Below, in pieces: positions 34,279-43,293 of a DNA stretch of 64,000 nucleotides. The notes under the pieces were generated by a model. It was not told the DNA's origin and did no database searches. It saw only the letters and a list, made by a program, of their open reading frames with translations. The stretch lies in NCBI GenBank assembly GCA_036307305.1, contig JAXJXV010000020.1, forward strand, positions 33,666-97,665. The letters run 5' to 3'. A program made the translations under genes and the position numbers. Source of the DNA: SIG607 sp036307305 (lineage in GTDB: Bacteria; Bacillota; Clostridia; Oscillospirales; Acutalibacteraceae). Position 1 is the first letter of the stretch; each line of letters starts with the position of its first letter.

Positions 34279-36555
34279 ATGAAGGTAAGAACGGAATATA
34301 AGGCTAAATTTATACCCAGTGACCGTCTTAAAAAGGTTATGGAGTATAATCAGGAACTTGCTTACACAGGTAAAAGAAATATTTATACTGCTGATACTAC
34401 TCAGCTTGTATACCACTGGACCGATAAGAGTAACGGTGTTGTGCCAAGAACAGGAGAGTGGTCTTTCCCTCCTGAAATGAATCTTTCTATGGGTGACCAC
34501 GGCTGCCGTGTTGACAACGGTCAGTCTTTCCCAAAATACGATGAGGTGCCGTCACACGTAAACGGATACGAAGCAACGGCTGAAAGCTGGGCAAAAGACT
34601 ATGCATTCTTGCTAAAGAATACCCCTGCTTCCATTCACCCGTATGAGTCTGTTGTAGGCGAATTTTTCTGGGAAATGAATGAAATCAGAAAGTATAATTT
34701 CGGTGAAAAGGTTCACGAAATGGGCAGAGAGGTAAGAAAGCTCGGCGCAGGCGGAACCAGTCACGGACATACCTGTCCTGATTACAACATCGGTCTTACT
34801 CAGGGCTGGGGCGGAATTATGAAGCGTATTGACGCTTCTATAGCTCTTTACACAAGACTTGAGGAAACTGAGAAAACAAGCTACCTTACAGGTTTAAAAA
34901 TTGTTTGTCAGGCAATTATTGATTACATAAAGGATTATTCCGAAAAGGCTTATTTGAAGGCTGAGGCTGAAACCGATGCTAAGCAGAAAGCTCTTTATAC
35001 ACAGATTTCAGAGGATTGCGCTTATATTGCGGAAAATCCTCCTAAGACTTTCCATCAGGCTGTGCAGTGGATTCATTTTGCAATTATGACCGATAGAATT
35101 GTAGGTCACGGTAACGGCTACGGAAGACTTGACCTTTATCTTAACGATTTTTATCAGAAGGATTTAAAGGACGGAACAATAACAAGAGAACAGGCAAGAG
35201 AATACCTTGCTGAAATGTTCCTTAAAATAAGAGGACAGCATTTCTCCATAGGCGGCAGACTTAAGGACGGAAGCGACGCTTCCAATGATATGAGCTTTAT
35301 TATTCTTGAAGCTTACGATATGGTTGACGACTATAACAACCTGTTCCTTATGTGGCATAAGGATATAAATGACGAGCTTATGGATTATGCCTGTGACGTA
35401 CTTGCCCGTCACGGCGCAAGTGTTCCCTCTATGGCTAACTACGACCTGCTTGTTGACTGTCAGCTTCGCTCAGGCGTTGACCCTGATATTGCGTGGAACG
35501 TTGCAGTAAGCGGTTGTCAGTGGTTCTGTCTTCCCGGTAGAGAATACTGTGACCAGGACGTTAACGCTCTTGTGCTTCTTGACCCTATGTGGCGTACAAT
35601 TGACAGAGGTATAGAAGAAAAGGTAACCGACTTTGAGCAGTTAATGGATATATTCAAGGATGAGTTTAAGCGTACCTCTGAGGCGCTTAGAATATTCAAG
35701 GATGCTCAGTACGACGTGCTTGATAAGGTATGGCCTGAAATGGCAACCTCTCTTAACTGTCACGGACCTATTGAAAGAGGTATTGATATGACAGGTGCCA
35801 GAGGTGTTGACTATCAGTTTACTTCAACTAACATTCTCGGTATTCCAAACGTTGCCGATTCCTTCTACGCTATAAAGAAGCTTGTTTTTGAGGAGGGTGC
35901 TTATACTCTTGCTCAGGTGAGAAAAGCAACCGACGAAAACTGGAAGGATAACGAAGTTATGCGTCAGCGCTTCTTACGTCAGGATAAATTCGGTAACGAT
36001 ATTGACGAAGCTGATGAAATGTGCGTTCGTATCTGCGATATTATAGCCGAGGTGCTTGATGCTACTAAGAATAACAGAGGACAGCAGTACAGAGGCTCTC
36101 TCTTCCAGTTCCAAGGACATACCTGTACCGACGTATTACCTGCAACTCCAGACGGCAGACTTGCTGAGGAGCCACTTGCTCACGGATGTAATCCTACTGC
36201 GGGAAGAAACGTTAACGGTCTTTTGGCTACCGCAAACTCGGTTACTAAGATTAAGAACTATAAGTTCCAGGGCGGCTCACTTCAGATAGAGCTTCAGCCA
36301 CAGTTCTTTGACGGCAAGGAAAATATAGGCGATTATATTAAACATTTTACTGAGGTGTTCTTCAGCAAGGGCGCCTTCCAGATTAATCTTAACATTATTG
36401 ACCTTGAAAAATTAAAGGATGCTATTGAACATCCCGATAATCCTGAATACCGCAATATTATTGTTAAGGTAACGGGTTATACCACACGATTTATCTGTAT
36501 GGCAAAATCCTTCCAGATAGAGTTTGTGGGAAGAAATAATTATGAGTCACTCTAA
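34279..36555 (+). CDS. Glycyl radical enzyme of unknown substrate (PFL-like family)
   Basis: 758 residues from ATG 34279, eight bases after AGAGG; GTG 34270 overlaps that site. The C-terminal glycyl-radical loop KVTGYTTRF places the radical on Gly733, and TPDGR with PLAHGCNPTAGR lies before it. The thiyl Cys is Cys413 in VSGCQWFCLPGREY. It aligns with GCVEP..PG of glycerol, choline and hydroxyproline enzymes, but the Val-Glu pair is Gln-Trp here, so the general-base Glu is missing. It is also not the CC pair of pyruvate formate-lyase. GHTCPDYNIGLTQGW fits the substrate-barrel start. It needs anaerobic activation by the next gene. The sugar-enzyme neighbours suggest a sugar-derived substrate (inference). 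Confidence 0.9.
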   Translation: MKVRTEYKAKFIPSDRLKKVMEYNQELAYTGKRNIYTADTTQLVYHWTDKSNGVVPRTGEWSFPPEMNLSMGDHGCRVDNGQSFPKYDEVPSHVNGYEATAESWAKDYAFLLKNTPASIHPYESVVGEFFWEMNEIRKYNFGEKVHEMGREVRKLGAGGTSHGHTCPDYNIGLTQGWGGIMKRIDASIALYTRLEETEKTSYLTGLKIVCQAIIDYIKDYSEKAYLKAEAETDAKQKALYTQISEDCAYIAENPPKTFHQAVQWIHFAIMTDRIVGHGNGYGRLDLYLNDFYQKDLKDGTITREQAREYLAEMFLKIRGQHFSIGGRLKDGSDASNDMSFIILEAYDMVDDYNNLFLMWHKDINDELMDYACDVLARHGASVPSMANYDLLVDCQLRSGVDPDIAWNVAVSGCQWFCLPGREYCDQDVNALVLLDPMWRTIDRGIEEKVTDFEQLMDIFKDEFKRTSEALRIFKDAQYDVLDKVWPEMATSLNCHGPIERGIDMTGARGVDYQFTSTNILGIPNVADSFYAIKKLVFEEGAYTLAQVRKATDENWKDNEVMRQRFLRQDKFGNDIDEADEMCVRICDIIAEVLDATKNNRGQQYRGSLFQFQGHTCTDVLPATPDGRLAEEPLAHGCNPTAGRNVNGLLATANSVTKIKNYKFQGGSLQIELQPQFFDGKENIGDYIKHFTEVFFSKGAFQINLNIIDLEKLKDAIEHPDNPEYRNIIVKVTGYTTRFICMAKSFQIEFVGRNNYESL

Positions 36556-37498
36556 AGGCTTTATATTCGATATATACAGGGGTACTACTCACGACGGCCC
36601 AGGTATGCGCTCAACAGTTTTCTTTAAGGGTTGTCCTTTGAGATGCAGTTGGTGTCATAATCCCGAGAGTATTTCCGCAAAGCAACAGCTTTGGTGGGAG
36701 AAAAATCAGTGTATCGGCTGCGGTGAGTGTGTAAAGGCTTGTAATGACGGCAACTGTATATTTGGTGAAAACGGCGTTATCGTAGATAAAGAAAAATGTA
36801 TTCTTTGCGGTAAATGCGTCAAAGCCTGTCCTACGGGCGCTCTTGAGTTTGTTGGCAAAGAAGTTACCGTGAGCGAGATTTTCAGTGAAATAAAGAAATA
36901 CGACGCCTATTATAAAAATTACGGCGGCGGCGTTACGGCATCCGGGGGAGAACCTCTTTTGCAGTATGGCTTTGTTAAGGAGTTTTTCGCTCTTTGTAAA
37001 GAAAACGGCATACATACAGCTCTTGATACCTGCGGCGCGGTACCCTTTGAATATTTTAGCGAGGTGCTAACTCTGACCGACTGTGTGCTTTTTGATATAA
37101 AGCTTATGGATACAACACTTCATAAACGGTATACAGGGCAGGAAAATGAGCAAATCATTTCTAATCTTCTGCAGATTGCAGAGGAGAAAAGAAAAGGAAA
37201 ATTAAACTGCGATATATGGATAAGAACGCCTCTTATCCCCCATATCACTGCAACAAAGGAAAATATATGGGAAATTGCTTCCTTTATAAAAGAAAACCTT
37301 GACGACGTTGTTTCCCGTTTTGAAATGTGCGCTTTCAATAAAGCCTGTATCAATAAATATGAAAAACTGGAAATAGCTTGGTCCCTTAAGGATTCTCCTG
37401 TTATCAGCAAGGCTTCGGCAGAGGAATTCAGAAAAATAGCAGAGGAAAAGGGCTTAAGCAAAGATAAAATAGTTATTTCAGGAATTTTAGCGGGGTAA
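36542..37498 (+). CDS. Glycyl-radical enzyme activating protein (radical SAM)
   Basis: 318 residues. The radical SAM cluster motif is CPLRCSWC with Cys31, Cys35 and Cys38. An inserted two-cluster ferredoxin domain (about 55-105) shows CIGCGECVKAC and CILCGKCVKACPTG, as in activases of non-PFL glycyl radical enzymes. GGGVTASGGEPLLQ is the SAM-binding GGE region. It takes a hydrogen from Gly733 of the enzyme upstream. Start: ATG 36542 with GGAAG eight bases before; it overlaps the enzyme gene by 14 bases, so the pair is translationally coupled. Confidence 0.94.
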   Translation: MSHSKGFIFDIYRGTTHDGPGMRSTVFFKGCPLRCSWCHNPESISAKQQLWWEKNQCIGCGECVKACNDGNCIFGENGVIVDKEKCILCGKCVKACPTGALEFVGKEVTVSEIFSEIKKYDAYYKNYGGGVTASGGEPLLQYGFVKEFFALCKENGIHTALDTCGAVPFEYFSEVLTLTDCVLFDIKLMDTTLHKRYTGQENEQIISNLLQIAEEKRKGKLNCDIWIRTPLIPHITATKENIWEIASFIKENLDDVVSRFEMCAFNKACINKYEKLEIAWSLKDSPVISKASAEEFRKIAEEKGLSKDKIVISGILAG

Positions 37499-37502
37499 TG
37501 AA

Positions 37503-38567
37503 ATGAATAAAATCGAAAAATCAAGTATGGGCAATTTGTCCACAGGCGAAGAAATATTCCGCTTCCGTCTTTACGGCAGTAACGGCGCTTACTGTGATAT
37601 TTCCGATTACGGCGGATGCATAACAAATATTATTCTTCCCGATAAAAACGGAAAGCTTGATGATATTATTATCGGCTATGATACCGTTCAGTCCCTTGAA
37701 GACTGGGGAACCTTTTTCGGTAAGCTTGTAGGCAGATATGCTAACAGAATAGGTAATGCGGAGTTTTCACTGAACGGTGAAAAGTATACCCTTGAAAAAA
37801 ACAACGGTGAAAACCATCTTCACGGCGGTTCCTGCGGTTTCCACAAAAAAATATGGAACAGCGAAATAGTAGATGGCAGTCTTGTACTGACTATGGAGAG
37901 TCCTGACGGTGAGGGCGGTTTCCCAGGAAAGTTAAGCGTAAAGGTAACCTATACCTTCGACAGCAATAACACTTTGAGAATTGAGTACGAGGCAGTTGCT
38001 GATAAGGATACGCCGATGAACTTTACCAATCACGCTTTCTTTAATCTTGGTGGTCTTGAATGCGAAACGGTAAGAGAACACGAAATGCTTATAAACGCCG
38101 ATTACATAACCTCTGTCAGTGACAGAGCCTGTATTCCCGATGGCAAACTTTACAGTGTAGAAAACACCCCATTTGATTTCAGAAAATTCAAGAAAATCGG
38201 CGACGATATATATAAAACCGATGAGGACAGTCAGCTTCTTTTTGGAAACGGTTATGACCATAACTACGTTATGAGGGACTATGATAAAACCCTTAAATGC
38301 ATTGCCGTAACGAAGGAAAATAAGTCGGGCAGAGTGATGGAAACCTATACCGATTTACCCGGTGTTCAGTTCTACAGCGGAAACGGTCTTGGAAATTATC
38401 CTCATACAAAGGGTAAAAAGGGTGTGCCTTACGTAACCCATCAGGCGTTTTGCCTTGAAACGCAGTTTTTCCCCGACAGTGTGAACAATCCTCAGTTTCC
38501 GTCCTGTATCGTTAAGGCGGGAGATATTTTCAAAACAGTAACAGAATATAGATTTTCTGTTTTATAA
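37503..38567 (+). CDS. Aldose 1-epimerase (GalM-like)
   Basis: 354 residues of the galactose mutarotase fold. The substrate Arg/His region is VGRYANRIGNAEF, the catalytic His is in FTNHAFFNLGG, and the catalytic Glu is in CLETQFFPDSVN. It interconverts anomers of an aldose. Two different mutarotases in one operon (this and the RhaM-like protein) imply that an unphosphorylated free sugar is processed. It starts four bases after the activase stop. Confidence 0.92.
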   Translation: MNKIEKSSMGNLSTGEEIFRFRLYGSNGAYCDISDYGGCITNIILPDKNGKLDDIIIGYDTVQSLEDWGTFFGKLVGRYANRIGNAEFSLNGEKYTLEKNNGENHLHGGSCGFHKKIWNSEIVDGSLVLTMESPDGEGGFPGKLSVKVTYTFDSNNTLRIEYEAVADKDTPMNFTNHAFFNLGGLECETVREHEMLINADYITSVSDRACIPDGKLYSVENTPFDFRKFKKIGDDIYKTDEDSQLLFGNGYDHNYVMRDYDKTLKCIAVTKENKSGRVMETYTDLPGVQFYSGNGLGNYPHTKGKKGVPYVTHQAFCLETQFFPDSVNNPQFPSCIVKAGDIFKTVTEYRFSVL

Positions 38568-38579
38568 AGGAGTTTTGTT

Positions 38580-39980
38580 ATGTTAGATTACAAAGTAAAA
38601 ATCGGTCTTGTTCCTGTAAGAAGAGATACCACTCCACGTAAGGGTATTTTTAACTGGGGTAAGGCAGAGGAACGCGGAAGAAAAAACGTAAAGTACATAA
38701 GAGAGAATTTTGAAAACGAAAACGTCAGCTTTATCGACCTTGAGGGCATTATTGAGTCGGGTCTTTTGTTCAGCGAAAACGACGTTGAAAAGGTGTACGA
38801 GAAGTTCACGAAGGAAAAGGTTGACGCTATACTTTTCATAAACAGTAACTTCGGTCCTGAAGAAACCGTTGCGCTTCTTGCTAAAAAGATGGGTAAACCC
38901 GTTCTTATCTGGGCGCCCATTGACGATGCTATAGAAGAAGACGGTACACGTTGGACAGACAGCCAGTGCGGACTTTTTGCCGTAAGCCGTCAGCTTCAGC
39001 GCAGAAACGTACCTTTCTCCTATATTGAAACCTGCGCTGTTGATGAAAAGCCTTTCCTTGACGGTTTTAAAAACTTTATTTCCGTTGCCTGTATGGTTAA
39101 AAACTTCAAGGATATGAGAGTAGGACAGATGGGACTTCGTCCAAAGCCTTTCTGCTCTGTAATGTTTAACGATGCTGAATTGCTTCAGAAATTCGGTATT
39201 CAGGTAATTCCTGTAAATAACGTGGTTATGCGCAAAAAGTTTGACGAGGTTATGGCAGAGGATTCTGCTGAGCTTAACGACGGCGCAAAGCTTATTCTAT
39301 CCCGCTATATCGCAGAAGACGATATGGATATGGAAAAGGCTAAAAAGGTTTACGCGCTTGTACTTGTTTACAAATGGATGTTCAGTGAGTACAATCTTGA
39401 CGTTATTTGCGCTGAGTGTTGGTCAGCTCTTATGGCAGACCTTGGCGGTATAGGCGTTTTCCCCTGTATTGCATATTCCATTCTTGCTGATATGGGTTAC
39501 ATTATCTCTTGTGAAAGCGATATGAACGGTGTGCTTACCATGGCGCTTCTTTCCTGCGCAAGTCTTGGTAAGAATCCTCCATTCTTCGGAGAGTTTACTG
39601 TTAGAGGCTTAAAGGACAGAAATTCAGAGCTTATCTGGCACTGCGGACCTTTTGCTTACTCTCTTAAGAAAGAGGGCTGCGAGGCTCATTGTCTTGACCA
39701 AAAACAGTGGTTTAACGTAAAGGACGGTCATTATACCGTTTCGAGAATCGACCAGTTAAACGGCAAATATACGCTCTTTATCGGTGAGTTCGATACCACC
39801 GACGGACCTTATACTACAGGTACTTATCTGTGGGCAAAGCTTGATGATTTTGCTAAGTGGGAAAGAAAGCTCATTGAAGGACCTTACATTCACCACATGG
39901 CTGAAATTGAGGGCGGATATGCTGAGGCTCTTAAGGAATTCTGTAAATTTATGCCGGAAGTTGAAGCCGACCCGGTTTAA
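38580..39980 (+). CDS. L-fucose/L-arabinose isomerase family protein (second copy)
   Basis: 466 residues. It follows the FucI/AraA layout: an N-terminal Rossmann-like part (KIGLVPVRRDTTPRKGIF), a metal-site candidate in SCESDMNGVLTMALLS, WHCGPFAYSL, and late His residues in YIHHMAEIEGG. It is only distantly similar to the first copy at 6702-8153, sharing the CE.D and WHCGP blocks, so the two probably take different sugars. It would convert the mutarotated aldose to a ketose for the transketolase that follows. AAAGGAG precedes the ATG. Confidence 0.83.
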   Translation: MLDYKVKIGLVPVRRDTTPRKGIFNWGKAEERGRKNVKYIRENFENENVSFIDLEGIIESGLLFSENDVEKVYEKFTKEKVDAILFINSNFGPEETVALLAKKMGKPVLIWAPIDDAIEEDGTRWTDSQCGLFAVSRQLQRRNVPFSYIETCAVDEKPFLDGFKNFISVACMVKNFKDMRVGQMGLRPKPFCSVMFNDAELLQKFGIQVIPVNNVVMRKKFDEVMAEDSAELNDGAKLILSRYIAEDDMDMEKAKKVYALVLVYKWMFSEYNLDVICAECWSALMADLGGIGVFPCIAYSILADMGYIISCESDMNGVLTMALLSCASLGKNPPFFGEFTVRGLKDRNSELIWHCGPFAYSLKKEGCEAHCLDQKQWFNVKDGHYTVSRIDQLNGKYTLFIGEFDTTDGPYTTGTYLWAKLDDFAKWERKLIEGPYIHHMAEIEGGYAEALKEFCKFMPEVEADPV

Positions 39981-39995
39981 AAGGAGTAGTGTACA

Positions 39996-40838
39996 ATGGC
40001 TGATATTAATAAGATTAACGAACTAAAAGAACAAGCATATCAGATGCGTCAGATTATTGTCAGACTGGCAAGAAGAGTAGATATCCATATTGGCGGCGAC
40101 TTGTCTATGGCTGATATGATGACTGCTATTTATATGTACAAAATGCGTAAGGACCCCAAAAACGTAAAGTGGTCGGGCAGAGACAGATTTTTGCTTAGTA
40201 AAGGTCACGGCGCAGGCTGTCTGTACGCTTCCATGGCAATGGCGGGATATGACGACCTTGATGAGATTTACGAAACCTACGGTAAATACGGAAGCCGTTA
40301 CGGCGCTCATCCCTGTAAGGTGCAGAATCCTGCTCTTGAAATGTCTTCAGGCTCTCTCGGTCACGGTCTTGCTCTCGGCACGGGTCTTGCTCTTGCGGGA
40401 AAGCTTAAGAAAGAAAAGCATTACGTTTTCGTAATGCTGGGTGACGCTGAATGTGCAGAAGGCTCGGTATGGGAGGCAGCGCTTTCCGCTTCTAACTTTA
40501 AGCTTGGAAACCTTGTTGCTTTCGTAGACAGAAACAGAATGAGTTTGAGCGCTCCTACGGAGGATTCGCCTAACGGTATGAAGATGGAACCCTTTGCTGA
40601 TAAGTGGAAGGCTTTCGGATGGAACGTAAAGGTTATTGACGGTCACAATATGGAGGAAATAGTTGACACTCTTGACAATCTTCCAAGTGAGGATTCAGAC
40701 GTACCTACAGTTATTATCGGTAACACCATTAAGGGTAAGGGTATAGACTTCCTTGAAAACCGAGTAACCAGCCATAACGGTATGTTTGATGAAGAACAGA
40801 TGAACGCTGCTCTTGAATCTCTTAAAAGAAACCGTTAA
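39996..40838 (+). CDS. Transketolase, N-terminal (TPP-binding) subunit
   Basis: 280 residues. It holds the TPP pyrophosphate domain: SKGHGAGCLYASMAMAGY, HPCKVQNPALEMSSGSLGHGL, and the metal/TPP motif GDAECAEGSVWEA, where canonical transketolases read GDGE. The protein ends before the pyrimidine domain, which is the next gene. Split transketolases are known in Clostridia and in some dedicated pathways, such as apiose and sulfoquinovose degradation. AAAGGAG precedes the ATG. Confidence 0.92.
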   Translation: MADINKINELKEQAYQMRQIIVRLARRVDIHIGGDLSMADMMTAIYMYKMRKDPKNVKWSGRDRFLLSKGHGAGCLYASMAMAGYDDLDEIYETYGKYGSRYGAHPCKVQNPALEMSSGSLGHGLALGTGLALAGKLKKEKHYVFVMLGDAECAEGSVWEAALSASNFKLGNLVAFVDRNRMSLSAPTEDSPNGMKMEPFADKWKAFGWNVKVIDGHNMEEIVDTLDNLPSEDSDVPTVIIGNTIKGKGIDFLENRVTSHNGMFDEEQMNAALESLKRNR

Positions 40839-40860
40839 TATATTATAGGAGGATATAAAG

Positions 40861-41814
40861 ATGATTGAAACTTATGAATTGGGCGAAGTATTGCGCAGCG
40901 CCCGTCCTATAATGGATGAAATAATAACTGATTATGCTAAGAAGAATGATAAATTCTGTCTTGTGTCTCCCGATATGACAAGAGCTGCTTTTCCTACTTT
41001 TATGGAGAAATGTCAGTCACAGCACTTCAACGTAGGTATTGCTGAAACTGAGGCTATTGATATGGCTTCAGGTCTTGCTCTCGAAGGCTTTTTGCCTTAC
41101 GTTTACGGAATGTCGGCATTCCTAACCATGCGTTCCTTTGAGGCTATACGTACAAACGTGTGCTATCAGAACCATAACGTTAAATTTATAGGCTGTAACA
41201 CGGGCGTTTCTCTTGGTATGTTGGGTTCAACTCACTATGCTATGGAGGATATGTCACTTCTTACCTCTATTCCTAATATGACGGTTATATGCCCAGGTGA
41301 CCCCGACCAGACGATAAAGGCTTTCTATGCCGCTAATGAAATGGAAGGTCCCGTATATATCCGTATGGCTAACGGTAAGGTGGAATCTGCTGTCTATAAA
41401 GAGGATTATGAATTTAAAATAGGCAAGGGTATTACCATTATGGACGGTGACGATTGCGCTATTATTGCTTGCGGTGTTATGGTATCCTACGCTGTCGATG
41501 CCGCTAAGAAGCTTAGAAAAGAGGGTATCAACGTAACCGTTATTGATATGCACACCATTAAGCCTATTGATGAAGAGCTTATTTTAAAGGTTGCCGCTAA
41601 GACAGGTAAGATTGTTACCGTTGAGGACCACTTCAAATCCTGCGGTATGGGTATGAAGGTGTGCGGTGTTGTTGCTGAATCGGGTATACCCTGTAAGGTA
41701 AAGCGTCTTGGTATTCCTGATATGTATCCGGGTTTTGGAACCTTTACCGATATGCTTAATAACCTTGGCTACGGCAGCGACGGTATTATTGCTTCTGTTA
41801 AAGCTATGCTTTAA
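40861..41814 (+). CDS. Transketolase, C-terminal subunit
   Basis: 317 residues. It holds the pyrimidine-binding domain, with the catalytic Glu in VGIAETEAIDMASGLALEG, and the C-terminal transketolase domain (VIDMHTIKPIDEELI). Together with the preceding subunit it would move a two-carbon unit from a ketose to an aldose phosphate. Its place directly after an isomerase, with no kinase in the operon, suggests that it acts on an unphosphorylated ketose donor (inference). AGGAGG precedes the ATG. Confidence 0.92.
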   Translation: MIETYELGEVLRSARPIMDEIITDYAKKNDKFCLVSPDMTRAAFPTFMEKCQSQHFNVGIAETEAIDMASGLALEGFLPYVYGMSAFLTMRSFEAIRTNVCYQNHNVKFIGCNTGVSLGMLGSTHYAMEDMSLLTSIPNMTVICPGDPDQTIKAFYAANEMEGPVYIRMANGKVESAVYKEDYEFKIGKGITIMDGDDCAIIACGVMVSYAVDAAKKLRKEGINVTVIDMHTIKPIDEELILKVAAKTGKIVTVEDHFKSCGMGMKVCGVVAESGIPCKVKRLGIPDMYPGFGTFTDMLNNLGYGSDGIIASVKAML

Positions 41815-41841
41815 AAATATATAAAAAGAAGGAGAATTGAT

Positions 41842-43197
41842 ATGTTAAAGAGATGTCTTATTTTCACCCTCGCGATTTTTATGGTTTTGTCACTTACATT
41901 TGTGGCAGGCTGCGGTTCGACAGAAAATCCTGTTGAAAACCCTTCGGGCAGTAATCAGAATGCGCCTATTGACGATGACGATTACTTCCTCGACACCCCT
42001 GAAGAGCTTAAGGGTACTACCGTTAAGTTCGCTACCTGGATTAACCACTCCACTACCGATACGGCTGTTGCTATAGCAGGTTTTGAAGAAGCAACGGGTA
42101 TGAAGTATGAAATGGTTACCGTAAACGAGTCTGATTATATTACAAAGGTTGCAGCTCTTATCGCTTCCGAACAGGCTCCTGACGTTGTGGTTGATAACCT
42201 TTCATTTCCGCGTACACTTTCCCTTTTACAGCCGTTAAGCCTTGAGGCTAACGGACTTGACCCTAAAGACCCATTCTGGGACCAGGACGTTTCTGAGCTT
42301 TTCAGTGTTGGCGATAAATATTATCTTGTAAACGGCAAAAATTCATCCTGGCATTCAGGTAGTACGATGACCTATTTCAACAAGGCAATCCTTGATGAAA
42401 ACGGTATCAAAACTCCTGCCGACTATATGGCTGAGGATAACTGGAACCTTGATACTCTCTGGACTCTTATGACTCAGATTAAATCCTCCTGCGGTTTCTC
42501 CCGTCCAGGTACTTCAATTGAGTTTGAAGCATGGTGCTCCACCAGTGGCGGCGGTCAGGTTAAATACGATACCAAAGAGGATAAATTTGTAAACACCCTT
42601 ACAAGTGATGCTACCAAGAGAGCTATAAAGTATATTATGGAAGGTCAGGACCAGGGACTTCTTAAAATTATAGGCAGCCATGACGAAGACCTTTCTTCAG
42701 GTAAGATGGCTCTTCAGATTTGCGGCGCATACGGTCTTAGAAAGAATCCCGGCTGGTTCTATGCAATGGATGCTGACGACCTCGGCTATGCATATTTCCC
42801 CAAGCTCAATAAGGATGATGCAGAGTATCCTACTAATCATCATATCCGCGGTTACGGTATATGCAGAGGCGCTAAGAACCCTGTTGGCGCTGCATACTTC
42901 CTCAGATATTTCCTTAACGACGCTCATTATGATATGAACAATATGTTCAAGAATGAGGAAGCTAAGAATATGTATCTTGAACTTCGCAGCAAGTCTAACG
43001 TAGATAATGCGTTCTTTATTTCAGGCGTAGCTTCTATACTTGACCCATCAAACCGTGGTAACGTTGCTCTTATTAACGATATTATAAGCGGTACAGCCGC
43101 ACAGGTTTCTGTAAACCTTGATAAAGCCTCAAGTAAAATTGACGGCGCTGTTAATGCTGCTAATGAACTCATAGAACAGGTTAAAAACGGTCAATAA
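41842..43197 (+). CDS. ABC-transporter solute-binding lipoprotein (sugar type)
   Basis: 451 residues. The lipobox is FVAGC with Cys24 as the lipidation site, followed by a Gly/Asn-rich linker. The mature part is a family 1 extracellular solute-binding protein: KFATWINHSTTDTAVAIAGFEEATGMKYEMV in shortened form KFATWI, and ASEQAPDVVV. It would capture an oligosaccharide or sugar outside the cell. No permease or ATPase gene lies next to it, which is unusual for this class, so it must use permeases encoded elsewhere. Last gene of the operon. AAGGAG precedes the ATG. Confidence 0.9.
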   Translation: MLKRCLIFTLAIFMVLSLTFVAGCGSTENPVENPSGSNQNAPIDDDDYFLDTPEELKGTTVKFATWINHSTTDTAVAIAGFEEATGMKYEMVTVNESDYITKVAALIASEQAPDVVVDNLSFPRTLSLLQPLSLEANGLDPKDPFWDQDVSELFSVGDKYYLVNGKNSSWHSGSTMTYFNKAILDENGIKTPADYMAEDNWNLDTLWTLMTQIKSSCGFSRPGTSIEFEAWCSTSGGGQVKYDTKEDKFVNTLTSDATKRAIKYIMEGQDQGLLKIIGSHDEDLSSGKMALQICGAYGLRKNPGWFYAMDADDLGYAYFPKLNKDDAEYPTNHHIRGYGICRGAKNPVGAAYFLRYFLNDAHYDMNNMFKNEEAKNMYLELRSKSNVDNAFFISGVASILDPSNRGNVALINDIISGTAAQVSVNLDKASSKIDGAVNAANELIEQVKNGQ

Positions 43198-43210
43198 TTA
43201 CAGTTTTCTT

Positions 43211-43257
43211 GGAAGTTAACGCAATAGTGTTGACTTCCTTTTTCTATATGTTATAAT
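43211..43257 (+). promoter_or_regulatory. Terminator and promoter sharing the same bases
   Basis: GGAAGTTAAC (43211-43220) and GTTGACTTCC (43229-43238) pair at 9 of 10 positions and are followed by TTTTT: a terminator for the long operon. The 3' arm contains TTGACT (43230-43235), which with TATAAT (43252-43257, spacing 16) makes a promoter for the esterase gene at 43294. Confidence 0.75.
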
Positions 43258-43293
43258 TACACCTGTAGTAAAAATATTTAAAAGGGTGATATT

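Noticed and set aside
34279..37498. Reading the radical enzyme as a propanediol or glycerol dehydratase of a microcompartment
   Set aside because: The Glu of GCVE is missing and no shell protein, aldehyde dehydrogenase or propanediol gene is nearby.
33950..41814. Naming the long operon a sulfoquinovose (sulfo-transketolase) pathway
   Set aside because: There is no GH31 sulfoquinovosidase, no sulfolactaldehyde reductase or dehydrogenase, no sulfonate transporter and only one isomerase. The radical enzyme lacks the GCVE/GCIE loop. Only the overall logic is shared.
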